This document shows, piece by piece, positions 32,987 to 43,717 of a stretch of DNA of 64,000 nucleotides. Position numbers and translations under genes: made by a program. This DNA comes from Saccharothrix syringae (GTDB lineage Bacteria > Actinomycetota > Actinomycetes > Mycobacteriales > Pseudonocardiaceae). Under the pieces are notes generated by a model. That model did no database searches, was not told the origin of the DNA, and worked only from the letters and a program-made list of their open reading frames with translations. How positions within the stretch are numbered: position 1 is the stretch's first letter; each line of letters opens with the position of its first letter. The DNA lies in contig NZ_CP034550.1 in assembly GCF_009498035.1 (NCBI RefSeq), positions 4,650,001 to 4,714,000 of the forward strand. The letters run 5' to 3'.

Positions 32987-33790
32987 TCATTCCCCCGGGG
33001 AGGCCGAGGATAGCGCGGCGCGGAACCCGGCCACCGCGTCGACCACCGCCCCGACGCCCGCGCCGTCGACCAGCACGCGCATCAGCGCCGAACCGACGAC
33101 CACGCCGTCCGCGTCCGCGCACGCCTGCACCGCCTGCGCAGGGGTGGACACGCCGAAACCGGTGATCACCGGCAGGTCGGTCATCGCCTTGAGGCGACGG
33201 GCGTTGGCCCGCGCGCTCGACGCCAGGTGCTCCTGCTCGCCGGTGATCCGCATCGAGCTCATGCAGTACACGAACCCCGACGACGCCCGCGCGATCTCCC
33301 GGCACCGGTCGTCGTCGCACGACGGCGCCGCCAGCAGCACCGCGTCCACCCCGACCTCCGCCGCCCGCGCCCGGTACTCCGCGGACTCCTCCAGCGGCAG
33401 GTCCGCCACGATCGCGCCGCGCACGCCGACCCCGGCCAGGTGGTCGACGAACCCGGCCACGCCGCGCCCGGGCACCAGCGTGGTGGCGATGTTCGCGTAG
33501 GTCATCACCACCAGCGGCACGCCCGCGTCGAGCCCGGCCAGCTCGTCGAGCAGCGGCCGGGGCCGCGCGCCCCGGTCCAGCGCGCGGGCCGCCGCCCGCT
33601 GCACGGTCGGCCCGTCCAGCATCGGGTCGGAGAACGGCAGCCCGACCTCGACCGCGTCCGCGCCCGCCGCCGCGACCTCCCGCACCAGCTCCACCCAGTC
33701 CGGCACGACGCCGGCCATCACGTACGGCACCAGCAGCGGCCGCCCGGCCGCCTTCAGGTGCTCGGCCACCCCGGCCACGGCAACGCTCAT
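32987..33790 (-). CDS. trpA: Tryptophan synthase alpha subunit
   Basis: A 267-residue TrpA, which cleaves indole-3-glycerol phosphate to indole and glyceraldehyde-3-phosphate and passes indole to TrpB. The catalytic Glu and Asp are in DAVEVGLPFSDPMLDGP, with the phosphate-binding residues in VITGFGVSTPAQ and DGVVVGSALMRVL. The start overlaps trpB by 4 nt, as expected for equimolar subunits. There is no trpC, trpD or trpE nearby, so this is an isolated trpBA pair, possibly a second copy. Confidence 0.96.
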   Translation of the reverse strand: MSVAVAGVAEHLKAAGRPLLVPYVMAGVVPDWVELVREVAAAGADAVEVGLPFSDPMLDGPTVQRAAARALDRGARPRPLLDELAGLDAGVPLVVMTYANIATTLVPGRGVAGFVDHLAGVGVRGAIVADLPLEESAEYRARAAEVGVDAVLLAAPSCDDDRCREIARASSGFVYCMSSMRITGEQEHLASSARANARRLKAMTDLPVITGFGVSTPAQAVQACADADGVVVGSALMRVLVDGAGVGAVVDAVAGFRAALSSASPGE

Positions 33791-34950
33791 CGCAGGTGCT
33801 CCCGGATCTGCTGGACGTCCTTGTCGCCCCGGCCGGACAGCGTGACCAGGACCGTCGAGCCGGCCGGCAGCTCACCGGTGCCGGCGGCGTCGACCACCCA
33901 CGCCAGCGCGTGCGCCGACTCCAGCGCGGGCAGGATGCCCTCCAAGCGCGTCACCAGCCGCAACGCCCGCAGCGCCTGCTCGTCGGTGACGCTGGGGTAC
34001 TGCGCGCGGCCGCGCTCGGCGAGGTGCACGTGCTCGGGCCCGACGCCCGGGTAGTCCAGCCCGGCGGAGATGGAGTGCGCCTCCAGGACCTGCGACTCCT
34101 CCTGGAGGAAGTGCGAGGTGAACCCGTGCAGGACGCCGAGCACCCCCTTGTCCACGGCGCTGCCGCCCGCGGCCTCGACGCCCACCAGCCGGGCGGGCGT
34201 GCCGACGAACCCGGCGAACGTGCCCGCCGCGTTCGACCCGCCGCCGACGCACGCGACCACCACGTCCGGCACCGCGGTCGGCAGCAGTTCGGCGCACTGG
34301 GCGCGTGCCTCGTCGCCGATGACGCGCTGGAACTCGCGCACCATCCACGGGTAGGGGTGCGGGCCCATGACGGACCCCAGGCAGTAGTGCGCCTCCTCGG
34401 TCTCGTTGACCCAGGCGCGCAGCGCGGCGTTGGTGGCCTCCTTCAGGGTGCCGGCGTTCGTGGCGGAGGAGACGGGCACGACCTCCGCGCCCAGCAGCTC
34501 CATCCGGAACACGTTGAGCGCCTGGCGCCGCACGTCCTCCTCGCCCATGTAGACGGTGCAGGACAGGTCCAGCAGCGCCGCCGCGGTCGCGGTGGCCACC
34601 CCGTGCTGCCCGGCGCCGGTCTCGGCGATCAGCTTGCGCTTGCCCGTGCGGCGGGCGAGCAGCGCCTGGCCCAGCACGTTGTTGATCTTGTGCGAGCCGG
34701 TGTGCGCCAGGTCCTCGCGCTTGAGCAGCACCCGCACGCCGAGCGCCCGGGACAGCCGGGCGCACTCGGTGACCGGGGTGGGTCGACCCGCGTAGTGGGT
34801 CAGCAGCCGCCGGTACTCGGTGGTGAACGCCGGGTCGGCCCACGCCTCGCGGAAGGCCGCCTCGACCGCTTTCGCGGCGGGCATCAACGCCTCCGGCAGG
34901 AACCGCCCGCCGAACCGACCGAACCGGCCGGTGGCGTCCGGTTCGGTCAT
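33787..34950 (-). CDS. trpB: Tryptophan synthase beta subunit
   Basis: A TrpB1-type PLP enzyme of 387 residues that joins indole and serine. The PLP lysine lies in HTGSHKINNVLGQALLA, the catalytic Glu in LIAETGAGQHG, the phosphate cup is CVGGGSNAAG, and the C-terminal SGRGDKD is present. Three starts are possible: TTG 35010, GTG 34974 and ATG 34950. None has a clear ribosome-binding site. ATG 34950 keeps the 20-bp palindrome outside the coding region and matches the usual N-terminal length, so it is chosen. It heads the trpB-trpA-gntR operon. Confidence 0.94.
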   Translation of the reverse strand: MTEPDATGRFGRFGGRFLPEALMPAAKAVEAAFREAWADPAFTTEYRRLLTHYAGRPTPVTECARLSRALGVRVLLKREDLAHTGSHKINNVLGQALLARRTGKRKLIAETGAGQHGVATATAAALLDLSCTVYMGEEDVRRQALNVFRMELLGAEVVPVSSATNAGTLKEATNAALRAWVNETEEAHYCLGSVMGPHPYPWMVREFQRVIGDEARAQCAELLPTAVPDVVVACVGGGSNAAGTFAGFVGTPARLVGVEAAGGSAVDKGVLGVLHGFTSHFLQEESQVLEAHSISAGLDYPGVGPEHVHLAERGRAQYPSVTDEQALRALRLVTRLEGILPALESAHALAWVVDAAGTGELPAGSTVLVTLSGRGDKDVQQIREHLR

Positions 34951-34972
34951 CAACGGGATCTCATCGACAGAC

Positions 34973-34992
34973 ACATCTAGAACTCTAGATGT
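34973..34992. promoter_or_regulatory. 20-bp palindrome in front of trpB (putative GntR operator)
   Basis: Perfect 9-bp arms ACATCTAGA / TCTAGATGT separated by 2 nt, placed just upstream of trpB. HutC/DasR-type GntR regulators bind related palindromes with a GTCTAGAC-like core. The GntR gene in the same operon is the natural ligand-responsive repressor (inference). Confidence 0.7.
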
Positions 34993-35085
34993 CTTATCGC
35001 CCGCGGGCAAGTGCGCGGGCAGCGCGCCCGACCGGAGGCGGGCCCCGGTCCGGGGCGGTGTTCGTCAGCAGGCGGGTCGGAGCGC

Positions 35086-35490
35086 TCAACCGGGCCGGTG
35101 CACCCGCGCGACCAGCTTCCGCGGCGCCGAGACGCAGTAGCTCTCGGTCAGCAGCTCGGCCACCTCCTCCCAGTCCGAATCGCCGTCGAGCCGCAGCCCC
35201 ACCACGTTCACCGCCCACGGCGGCTTGAAGAACGGGGGACCGGCGTGGCCGAGCGCGGCCAGCTCCGGCCCGGCCGACCGGAACGTCAGCACGCTCGCCG
35301 GCCCGTCGGTGCCCGCCGCCAGCGCGTAGGACCGCGGCCTGCCGTCCCGCACCTCCAGCACGTGCGCGAACGCCGTGCTGCGCACCCGCCACCGCGTGCC
35401 GCGCCACGCGTGCTCCTCGACCACCTCCGGCAGCGCCGCGCAGATCCGCCGCAGCCGCCCGACCAGCTCGTCCGGGTCCACGACGGGCAC
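35086..35490 (-). CDS. MmcQ/YjbR-family protein
   Basis: A 134-residue small basic/acidic protein of the MmcQ/YjbR (CyaY-like fold) group. Typical features are LRRICAALPEVVEEHAWRG (start helix plus the conserved aromatic/Gly region), AHVLEVRDGRPRSYAL, PPFFKPPWAVNVVGLRLDGDSDWEEVAELL and a C-terminal SAPRKLVARV. The family may bind DNA, but its function is undefined. The GTG at 35490 (VPVVDPDELV) is chosen because it sits just before the first conserved helix; no strong ribosome-binding site is seen. Confidence 0.82.
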   Translation of the reverse strand: MPVVDPDELVGRLRRICAALPEVVEEHAWRGTRWRVRSTAFAHVLEVRDGRPRSYALAAGTDGPASVLTFRSAGPELAALGHAGPPFFKPPWAVNVVGLRLDGDSDWEEVAELLTESYCVSAPRKLVARVHRPG

Positions 35491-35634
35491 GCTACCGGCA
35501 CCCACCGACAAACCCGCCGATCGCAGGGGTGCCCGAAAAGCCCGCCGGTGCTTCCATGGGGGAGAACTCCGGCGGGCGCACACCGGCGGGGTGCACCCCG
35601 CCGGGGGCCGGGACCTCCGACGAAGGAGCCTGGG

Positions 35635-36672
35635 ATGGTTCGCTGGACGGCCAAGCTGCTCACCGCGGTGCTGGCGCTGACCGCGCTGACGGCACCCGCG
35701 CACGCCCTGCCCGCCGACACCTGCGCGGTGAAGTCCAAGCCCGCGGGCAAGGTGCTGCACGGCTACTGGGAGAACTGGGACGGCGCGCTCAACGGCGTGC
35801 ACCCGCCGCTGGGCTGGATCCCGATCACCGACAGCCGCATCCGCGCGCACGGCTACAACGTGGTCAACGCCGCGTTCCCGGTCATCCGCGGCGACGGCAC
35901 GGTGCTGTGGGAGGACGGGATGGACACCAACGTCAAGGTGCCGACCCCGGCGGAGATGTGCCAGGCCAAGGCGGCCGGCCTGACGATCCTGCTGTCCATC
36001 GGCGGCGCGGCCGCGGGCATCGACCTCAACTCCACCGCCGTGGCCGACCGGTTCGTCGAGACCGTGGTGCCGATCCTGCAGCGCTACAACTTCGACGGCA
36101 TCGACATCGACGTCGAGACCGGCCTGGTCGGCAGCGGCCGCATCGGCACGCCGTCCACCTCGCAGGCCAACCTGATCCGCATCATCGACGGCGTGCTGGC
36201 CCGGATGCCCGCGAACTTCGGCCTGACCATGGCCCCGGAAACGGCCTACGTGACCGGCGGCAGCGTCACCTACGGCTCGATCTGGGGCGCCTACCTGCCG
36301 ATCGTGAAGAAGTACGCCGACAACGGCCGCCTGTGGTGGCTCAACATGCAGTACTACAACGGCAACATGTACGGCTGCGCGGGCGACTCGTACTCGGCCG
36401 GCACCGTCCAGGGCTTCACCGCGCAGACCGACTGCCTCGACCGCGGGCTGGTCGTCCAGGGCACCACGATCCGGGTGCCGTACGACAAGCAGGTGCCGGG
36501 GCTGCCCGCCCAGCCGGGCGCGGGCGGCGGCCACCTGTCCACCGGTCAGGTCGCGCAGGCGTGGAACAACTACCGCGGCGCGCTCAAGGGCCTGATGACG
36601 TGGTCGATCAACTGGGACGGTTCGCGCGGCTGGGGCTTCGGCGACAACGTCAGGTCCCTCCAGGGCCGCTGA
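35635..36672 (+). CDS. Secreted chitinase (GH18)
   Basis: A 345-residue extracellular GH18 chitinase. The signal peptide is at about residues 1-25 (KLLTAVLALTALTAPAHA). The catalytic DxxDxDxE motif is complete: FDGIDIDVE, with acid Glu161. Further conserved elements are LHGYWENWDG, TILLSIGGAA, LNMQYYNG and GLMTWSINWDGS. It has a catalytic domain only, with no chitin-binding module. ATG 35635 follows AAGGAG. An inverted repeat around GGGTGCACCCC lies upstream. It probably degrades environmental chitin, or insect or fungal walls. Confidence 0.95.
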   Translation: MVRWTAKLLTAVLALTALTAPAHALPADTCAVKSKPAGKVLHGYWENWDGALNGVHPPLGWIPITDSRIRAHGYNVVNAAFPVIRGDGTVLWEDGMDTNVKVPTPAEMCQAKAAGLTILLSIGGAAAGIDLNSTAVADRFVETVVPILQRYNFDGIDIDVETGLVGSGRIGTPSTSQANLIRIIDGVLARMPANFGLTMAPETAYVTGGSVTYGSIWGAYLPIVKKYADNGRLWWLNMQYYNGNMYGCAGDSYSAGTVQGFTAQTDCLDRGLVVQGTTIRVPYDKQVPGLPAQPGAGGGHLSTGQVAQAWNNYRGALKGLMTWSINWDGSRGWGFGDNVRSLQGR

Positions 36673-36700
36673 CCCCGCCGGGACCGCGTCCCGAGCACCG

Positions 36701-36741
36701 CCGGTGCGGTGGGGGCCCGGCCAGGACCCCCACCGCACCGG
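36701..36741. terminator. Bidirectional terminator between convergent genes (first hairpin)
   Basis: Perfect 15-bp arms CCGGTGCGGTGGGGG / CCCCCACCGCACCGG with an 11-nt loop, 29 nt after the chitinase stop and before the 3' end of the convergent SGNH hydrolase gene. Confidence 0.8.
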
Positions 36742-36752
36742 GTGCGCCCGGA

Positions 36753-36774
36753 ACCGGCGGGCTTCCCCGCCGGT
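36753..36774. terminator. Second hairpin in the same convergent gap
   Basis: Arms ACCGGCGGG / CCCGCCGGT with tetraloop CTTC, directly after the SGNH gene's stop codon on the minus strand. Confidence 0.6.
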
Positions 36775-36777
36775 CGG

Positions 36778-37512
36778 TCAGGGGCGCCCCGCACCGGCGC
36801 CCGGCCGCCGCAGCAGCGGCCGGACCAGGTGCCCGGCCAGCCACCGGACGTGCCGGGCCCCGGCGATCACGCGCCGCGGCAGCGGGTCCGCCTCCGGGAC
36901 CACCGCGCCGGGCCCCGGCGGGCACACGCCGCCGGTGCGCAGCACGTCCAGCGCGAACGCGGCGACGTAGCGGTGCCCGCGGCGGTTGGGGTGGAGCAGG
37001 TCGAGGCTGAGCATGCCGCCGGCGCGCAGCGGTGCGACCGCGCGCGCGTCCAGCACCCACGTGCCGTGGCGCGCGGACACGCGCTCGACCACTTCGTTGG
37101 CCCGTGCGATCCGGTGGCGCAGCTCGACGCGCCGCCCGCGGGGCAGCGGCAGGCCGACGGTCAGGTCGTGCAGGGTCATCGTCAGCACACCGGCCCCCGC
37201 CGCGCCGACCAGGGTGGCGACCACGTGCTCGTAGTCCCGCTCGAAGGCCGCCGCGTCGAACCGGCCGGAGAGCACGTCGTTCACGCCCACCACGCAGGTC
37301 ACCACGTCCGGCGCGGCCGCGACCGCCCGCTCCAGCTGGTGCCGCCGCACGTCGGCCACCGTCGCGCCCGTGCGGGCCAGGTTGGCCACCAGCTCCGGCC
37401 CGTCCGGCCCGCTGGTCAGGTAGTGCACCCACCCGCGCAGACCACCGGGGCCGGGATCGCCCACGCCTTCGCTGAGGCTGTCGCCGACCGCCACCAGGCG
37501 AACCGGAGCCAC
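36778..37512 (-). CDS. SGNH/GDSL-family hydrolase
   Basis: A 244-residue SGNH hydrolase. Block I is VAVGDSLSEGVGD (nucleophile Ser), Gly block NLARTGATVADV, Asn block CVVGVNDVL, and block V LLHPNRRGHRYVA (catalytic His, with the usual Asp three before replaced by LDLLHPN). No signal peptide is evident from the GTG at 37512; a longer start at 37608 adds a Pro/Gly-rich stretch without homology. Enzymes of this fold are esterases, lipases or acetyl-xylan/peptidoglycan deacetylases; the substrate is unknown. A second, different SGNH hydrolase lies at 62.5 kb. Confidence 0.9.
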   Translation of the reverse strand: MAPVRLVAVGDSLSEGVGDPGPGGLRGWVHYLTSGPDGPELVANLARTGATVADVRRHQLERAVAAAPDVVTCVVGVNDVLSGRFDAAAFERDYEHVVATLVGAAGAGVLTMTLHDLTVGLPLPRGRRVELRHRIARANEVVERVSARHGTWVLDARAVAPLRAGGMLSLDLLHPNRRGHRYVAAFALDVLRTGGVCPPGPGAVVPEADPLPRRVIAGARHVRWLAGHLVRPLLRRPGAGAGRP

Positions 37513-37630
37513 CGCACCCCACCCCCCCGAACCGGGCGACTGCCCGGTGACGCGAGGTCCCGGGTTGGTGTCGCGATGGTAGGGCGGTGTGGTCGTCGCG
37601 GCCGACACCGGGTGGGGCGCGGGGGCCGGG

Positions 37631-39454
37631 TCACTGGAAGCCGCGGCCGAGGACGGGCACCAGGGCCAGGGGCCGCACCTCGGCGGCGAAGGTCGACGCC
37701 CCGGCCGGGCGTTCCGGCAGCGGACGCGGTTCGGGTCGGTCGAAGGCGCCCTCGGCGAACAGGTCCTCGACGAACGCGTCGATCTTCTCGGCGGTGACCG
37801 AGGGCATGACGAACACGTGCGCGTAGTGGCGCAGTTCGCCGGAGTTCATCACCATCGGCTGGCAGGACAGCGACCACTTCTCGATGATCGCGTCGACGGG
37901 TTGGCGGAAGCGCACGGTCAGCGCCAACGGGCTGCGGTCGATGTGCAGGCCGCCCGCGGGCAGCCGGTCCTCCCAGTCCAGGCGGTCCTCCAGCTCGCGC
38001 AGCGAGCTCTCCAGGTAGCGGGTGAGGCGCAGCGCCCCCACCGCCGCGGCCGCGTGCTCGCGCAGCGACTTCGACGCCAGGTGGTTCCACAGCACCAGCG
38101 GCGACAACCCGTTGCGCGACCCGGCGAAGGTCGTGTCGGGTGACCCGGTGTAGGCCGGCGTGGAGGGCGGCTCCACCCGGAACTTGTTCCTGGTCATGAA
38201 CACCCCGCACGGCCAGGGCGCGCCGGGCCACTTGTGCCCGCTCATCACCAGGGAGCTGACCACGTCGACGTCGTGGACCCGCAGCCCGAAGTCGAACTCG
38301 GGCACCCTGTCCTTGATCTCCCGCCGCAGCTGCGCGCCCAGCTCGCTGCCGCGCTCCTCGGCGGCGGCGATGCGCAGGTACGGCATGAAGCCCGCGCCCA
38401 GCGCGCCGTCGACGTGCACCCAGAAGCCCCGGCGGCGGTCGGTGCGGCCGGGTTCGAACTCGATGTCGCGCTCCAGCAGGCCGTGCTCGGCGAAGACCGG
38501 CACGAGCCGCGCGGCGATCTTCTCGACGTTGTCGTAGGCGCCCTTGAACGTGGTGCCGAAGTTGAGCAGCAGCAGGACCGGGTGCCCGCGCTCGGCGAAG
38601 AACCGGACCAGCGGCTCCAGCACGTCCACGTCGATCTCGCCGCTGCCGTCCGCGCCGCCCTTGGAGGGCACCTCCATCGGCCACTCGTCGGCGATCGGGC
38701 ACTGCCCCGGGTAGTCGCGCCTGCCGATCGCCGCGAAGGTCTCGATGGCCAGCGTCCGGACCGCCTTGATCACCGAGTAGTGGGTGTCCTCGGAGTAGAA
38801 CGCCACCGGCCGGTAGGCGTTGTCCGGTGCCGCCCTGCCGTCGCCGGCCGGCGGGGCGGCCTGCACGTACACCATCTGCCCGCCGCCGGGCTCGCTGATC
38901 AGCTTCCGGCCCGACAGGTAGTCGCGGGCCGTGGCCAGCGCGTACAGGTTGCCCTCGGTGGAGCCCATGGTGAGCACGTAGCCCCAGTAGCTGTCGGGGT
39001 TGTCGGCGTCGTAGGGCCACTGCGCGCGCCACAGCGAGGCGTAGTGGTCCAGCACCGCGCGCTCCACGATCTTGGTGTTGACCTTGTAGTTGCCCTGCTG
39101 GAACGGGTCGCCGACGTTGTTGAGGTGGAACTCCAGGAACCGCGCCAGGTCCTGCTGGTAGTTCGCCATGTCCTGGTTGCCCTGGAACCCGACCATGGTC
39201 TCGTGCTTGCCGACCAGGTAGGTCTCCAGCCGGTTGAGGGCCCGCTTGCGCTGCTGGGCGGTCAGCCCCTCGGCGGGGATCTCGAACTCGCCGGTCTCCA
39301 GGTCCGGGTCGCTCGGGTACGCCTGCCGCGGGTCCCCGGACGGACCGGCGACGACCGGGGCGCGCCCGTCGCCCGGCCCGGCCGAGGACAGCAGCGCGGA
39401 CCAGGGCGCGTCGCGGGGGAGGTCGGGTTGCTGCTCGGTGGGGTGCACGCTCAT
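37631..39454 (-). CDS. Pyridoxal-dependent amino-acid decarboxylase
   Basis: A 607-residue group II PLP decarboxylase (Glu/His/aromatic amino acid family). The PLP Lys lies in VMSGHKWPGAPWPCG, cofactor contacts in GSTEGNLYAL and HVDGALGAGF, and substrate-loop features such as PAYTGSPDTTFAGSRNG are present. The N-terminal 70 residues (up to ETGEFEIPAEGLTAQQRKR) are extra and Pro-rich. The substrate cannot be named; the extended sequence resembles histidine or glutamate-type decarboxylases of actinomycetes. ATG 39454 has AGAGG upstream. It is a single gene, with the LysR gene 212 bp upstream reading in the same direction. Confidence 0.88.
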   Translation of the reverse strand: MSVHPTEQQPDLPRDAPWSALLSSAGPGDGRAPVVAGPSGDPRQAYPSDPDLETGEFEIPAEGLTAQQRKRALNRLETYLVGKHETMVGFQGNQDMANYQQDLARFLEFHLNNVGDPFQQGNYKVNTKIVERAVLDHYASLWRAQWPYDADNPDSYWGYVLTMGSTEGNLYALATARDYLSGRKLISEPGGGQMVYVQAAPPAGDGRAAPDNAYRPVAFYSEDTHYSVIKAVRTLAIETFAAIGRRDYPGQCPIADEWPMEVPSKGGADGSGEIDVDVLEPLVRFFAERGHPVLLLLNFGTTFKGAYDNVEKIAARLVPVFAEHGLLERDIEFEPGRTDRRRGFWVHVDGALGAGFMPYLRIAAAEERGSELGAQLRREIKDRVPEFDFGLRVHDVDVVSSLVMSGHKWPGAPWPCGVFMTRNKFRVEPPSTPAYTGSPDTTFAGSRNGLSPLVLWNHLASKSLREHAAAAVGALRLTRYLESSLRELEDRLDWEDRLPAGGLHIDRSPLALTVRFRQPVDAIIEKWSLSCQPMVMNSGELRHYAHVFVMPSVTAEKIDAFVEDLFAEGAFDRPEPRPLPERPAGASTFAAEVRPLALVPVLGRGFQ

Positions 39455-39666
39455 GACGCCGCCTCTTCCGGACCCGGGCGGGGGACCGTCCGCCCGGGTC
39501 CGCCGTCACCGTGCGTCGGAGCGTCCCACCGGCATGATCCCGGCCCGTACGCAGTTTTCGCGTACTCGCCTGTTCGTGGCGGAAGTTCACCCGATGGCCG
39601 CAGGGATTCCCGACCTGGTCTCGCCACTCGTCACGAGCGATGTCCGAGAAGGGCCCGCCTCGTCGC

Positions 39667-41988
<2,322 letters not shown>

Positions 41989-41990
<2 letters not shown>

Positions 41991-42015
41991 CCCCGTCCCA
42001 CCGCGCACGGGGGTC
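41989..42015. terminator. Hairpin after dgdA
   Basis: Arms GACCCCGT / ACGGGGGTC (one bulged G) overlap the dgdA stop codon; they lie between convergent genes. Confidence 0.45.
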
Positions 42016-42038
42016 GTGACCTCCGTCGTGGTGGTGCG

Positions 42039-42623
42039 TCAACCGCCGTGGTAGCGGCAGAACTCGACGGTGTCGCCGGTGTAGTCCGCGGTGAAGCAAT
42101 CGCCCCCGTCGCCGGTCAGATCGGTGTAGACCCTGGTGTTCAGCGCGTTCTCGACGGTCAGCGTGTCGCCGTCGACGGAGTAGAGGTAACCGTTGCTGGA
42201 CGGCACGGCGACACCGTTGTCCATCGGGTTGCCGACACCGACACCCCGCGGCCAGAACTGGAACACCGCGCCGCCGGTCCGCCCGTTGAACGTCCAGAAC
42301 TCCTCGCCCGGTGCGGCGTAGGGCAGCTTCGCCACCCACACGCCCGGCAGGACGTCCGACCAGTCCGAGGTGGGCTCCTCGTACTCCTCCTCGTCGTAGT
42401 CCTCTTCTTCCTCCTCGTAGTCCTCCTCGACCTCCTCCTCCGGAGACGGCTCGGTGGTTGTCGTCGTGGTTTCCGTGGTGGTCGTGGTCTCCGTCGTTGT
42501 CGTCGTGGTGGTGGTCGTGGTTTCCGTGGTGGTGGTCGTCGTTTCCTGGGCCGCCGGCTCCTCGGACGTCCCGCACCCGGATAAGGTGAGGATCACGCAT
42601 GTCGCGGCGATCAATGGCCTCAT
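42039..42623 (-). CDS. Acidic lipoprotein with poly-Thr linker
   Basis: A 194-residue protein. The lipoprotein signal ends in a lipobox (CVILTLSGCGTSEE). It is followed by a threonine-rich tract of about 37 residues broken by single Glu (TTTTTTETTTT pattern), then an acidic Glu/Tyr/Asp tract (VEEDYEEEEEDYDEEEYEE), then a globular domain (DVLPGVWVAKLPYAAPGEEFWTF; DCFTADYTGDTVEFC with two Cys likely disulfide-linked). The Thr tract is a probable wall-spanning, possibly glycosylated, stalk. I do not recognise the C-terminal domain. The GTG/GTC-rich complementary repeats make it prone to slippage. Confidence 0.82.
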   Translation of the reverse strand: MRPLIAATCVILTLSGCGTSEEPAAQETTTTTTETTTTTTTTTTETTTTTETTTTTTEPSPEEEVEEDYEEEEEDYDEEEYEEPTSDWSDVLPGVWVAKLPYAAPGEEFWTFNGRTGGAVFQFWPRGVGVGNPMDNGVAVPSSNGYLYSVDGDTLTVENALNTRVYTDLTGDGGDCFTADYTGDTVEFCRYHGG

Positions 42624-42727
42624 GACCCCCGGATCGGGGGCGTTCCCTCGTTCGTTAGCTGTCAACGCGGTAACGAATCGACGCACCCCGTCGGAGGATC
42701 AGCGCCCCACCGAGTCGACCATGAACT

Positions 42728-43717
42728 TCAGCCCACGGGGTTCCAGCCGTCGGAGCCCGCCAGGTACCTCTGCGGTGTGTACGTCGCGGCCTGCGAGGAC
42801 GACAACTGCGGCCGGTTGGCGTTCACGCCCGCCCCCGAGCCGGTGTTGGCGTACTCGGAGAACCGCGCGGACCGCCACGTCGTGGACCCCATGTCCGTCC
42901 ACGGCTGCGCGGTGCGGACGTGCGCGCCCAGCGAGGACTCGCGGATGACCACCTGGGCCTGGTTCGCCGTGCCGTTCGGGCTCCACGGGCGACCCAGGTA
43001 CACCGTGCCGGACGGGGCGTTGGACGTGAACCTGCTCCGGTGGAACAGGAACCCGTACGGGTTGTCGCGGTCCGTCGCGGCCGCCGTGACGTAGCCGTTG
43101 TTGCTCGACGAGCCGCGCGACAGCGAGTGGATCGTGCAGTTGTCGAACACCATCGTGCCGAGGCCGAAGATGAAGTCGACGTCGCCCTCCACGTAGGAGT
43201 CGCGGAAGTACTGCCGGTGGCGCGAGGTGTAGGACGGGCCCCACGACAGCAGGGTGTCCTGGTTGCCCAGCACGCGCACGTTGTCGTACACCTGCCGGTC
43301 GCCGTTGGCCGCCAGCGCCACCGCCTGCTCCGAGGACGCGCCGGTCTCGGCGAAGTCGTTCTTCACGGTCAGCGCCCGCACCGCGGTGTTGGGCGCGTTG
43401 ACCGTGAGCGTCGCCGACGTCAGCGTGCTGCCGGTGTCCTTGGCCGCCTTGTTCATCACGACCACCACGTCGGCGGGGTTGCCGGTCGCGCCCCGGACGA
43501 CCAGGCCGGACTTGGCCGCGGGGACGGTCACGGTCTCCCGGTAGGTGCCGCGGGCGACGGTGATGGTCGAGCCCGCGGGCACCGCGTTCACCGCCGCCTG
43601 GAGCGTGCGGTAGTCGCCGCTGCCGTCGGCCGCCACGGTCACCGCCGCGGCGTGCGCGGTGGCCGTGGACAGCCCCAGCACCAGTGCCGCCACCGGGACG
43701 GCCGCGAGGACCCTCAC
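42728..43717 (-). CDS. Secreted pectinesterase (CE8)
   Basis: A 329-residue pectin methylesterase with a signal peptide (VLAAVPVAALVLGLSTATAHA). CE8 signatures are GSGDYRTLQAAVNAVP, GNQDTLLSWG, DGDVDFIFGLGTMVFDNC-type (VEGDVDFIFG) and VYLGRPWSP, providing the two catalytic Asp residues and the Arg. It removes methyl esters from plant pectin. The GTG start at 43717 overlaps the stop of the upstream GH12 gene (GTGA), forming a two-gene plant-wall-degrading operon. Confidence 0.94.
   Translation of the reverse strand: MRVLAAVPVAALVLGLSTATAHAAAVTVAADGSGDYRTLQAAVNAVPAGSTITVARGTYRETVTVPAAKSGLVVRGATGNPADVVVVMNKAAKDTGSTLTSATLTVNAPNTAVRALTVKNDFAETGASSEQAVALAANGDRQVYDNVRVLGNQDTLLSWGPSYTSRHRQYFRDSYVEGDVDFIFGLGTMVFDNCTIHSLSRGSSSNNGYVTAAATDRDNPYGFLFHRSRFTSNAPSGTVYLGRPWSPNGTANQAQVVIRESSLGAHVRTAQPWTDMGSTTWRSARFSEYANTGSGAGVNANRPQLSSSQAATYTPQRYLAGSDGWNPVG

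Noticed and set aside
35011..35634. Long upstream extension of the chitinase frame
   Set aside because: It covers the antisense of the MmcQ/YjbR gene; the signal peptide and ribosome-binding site fix the start at 35635.
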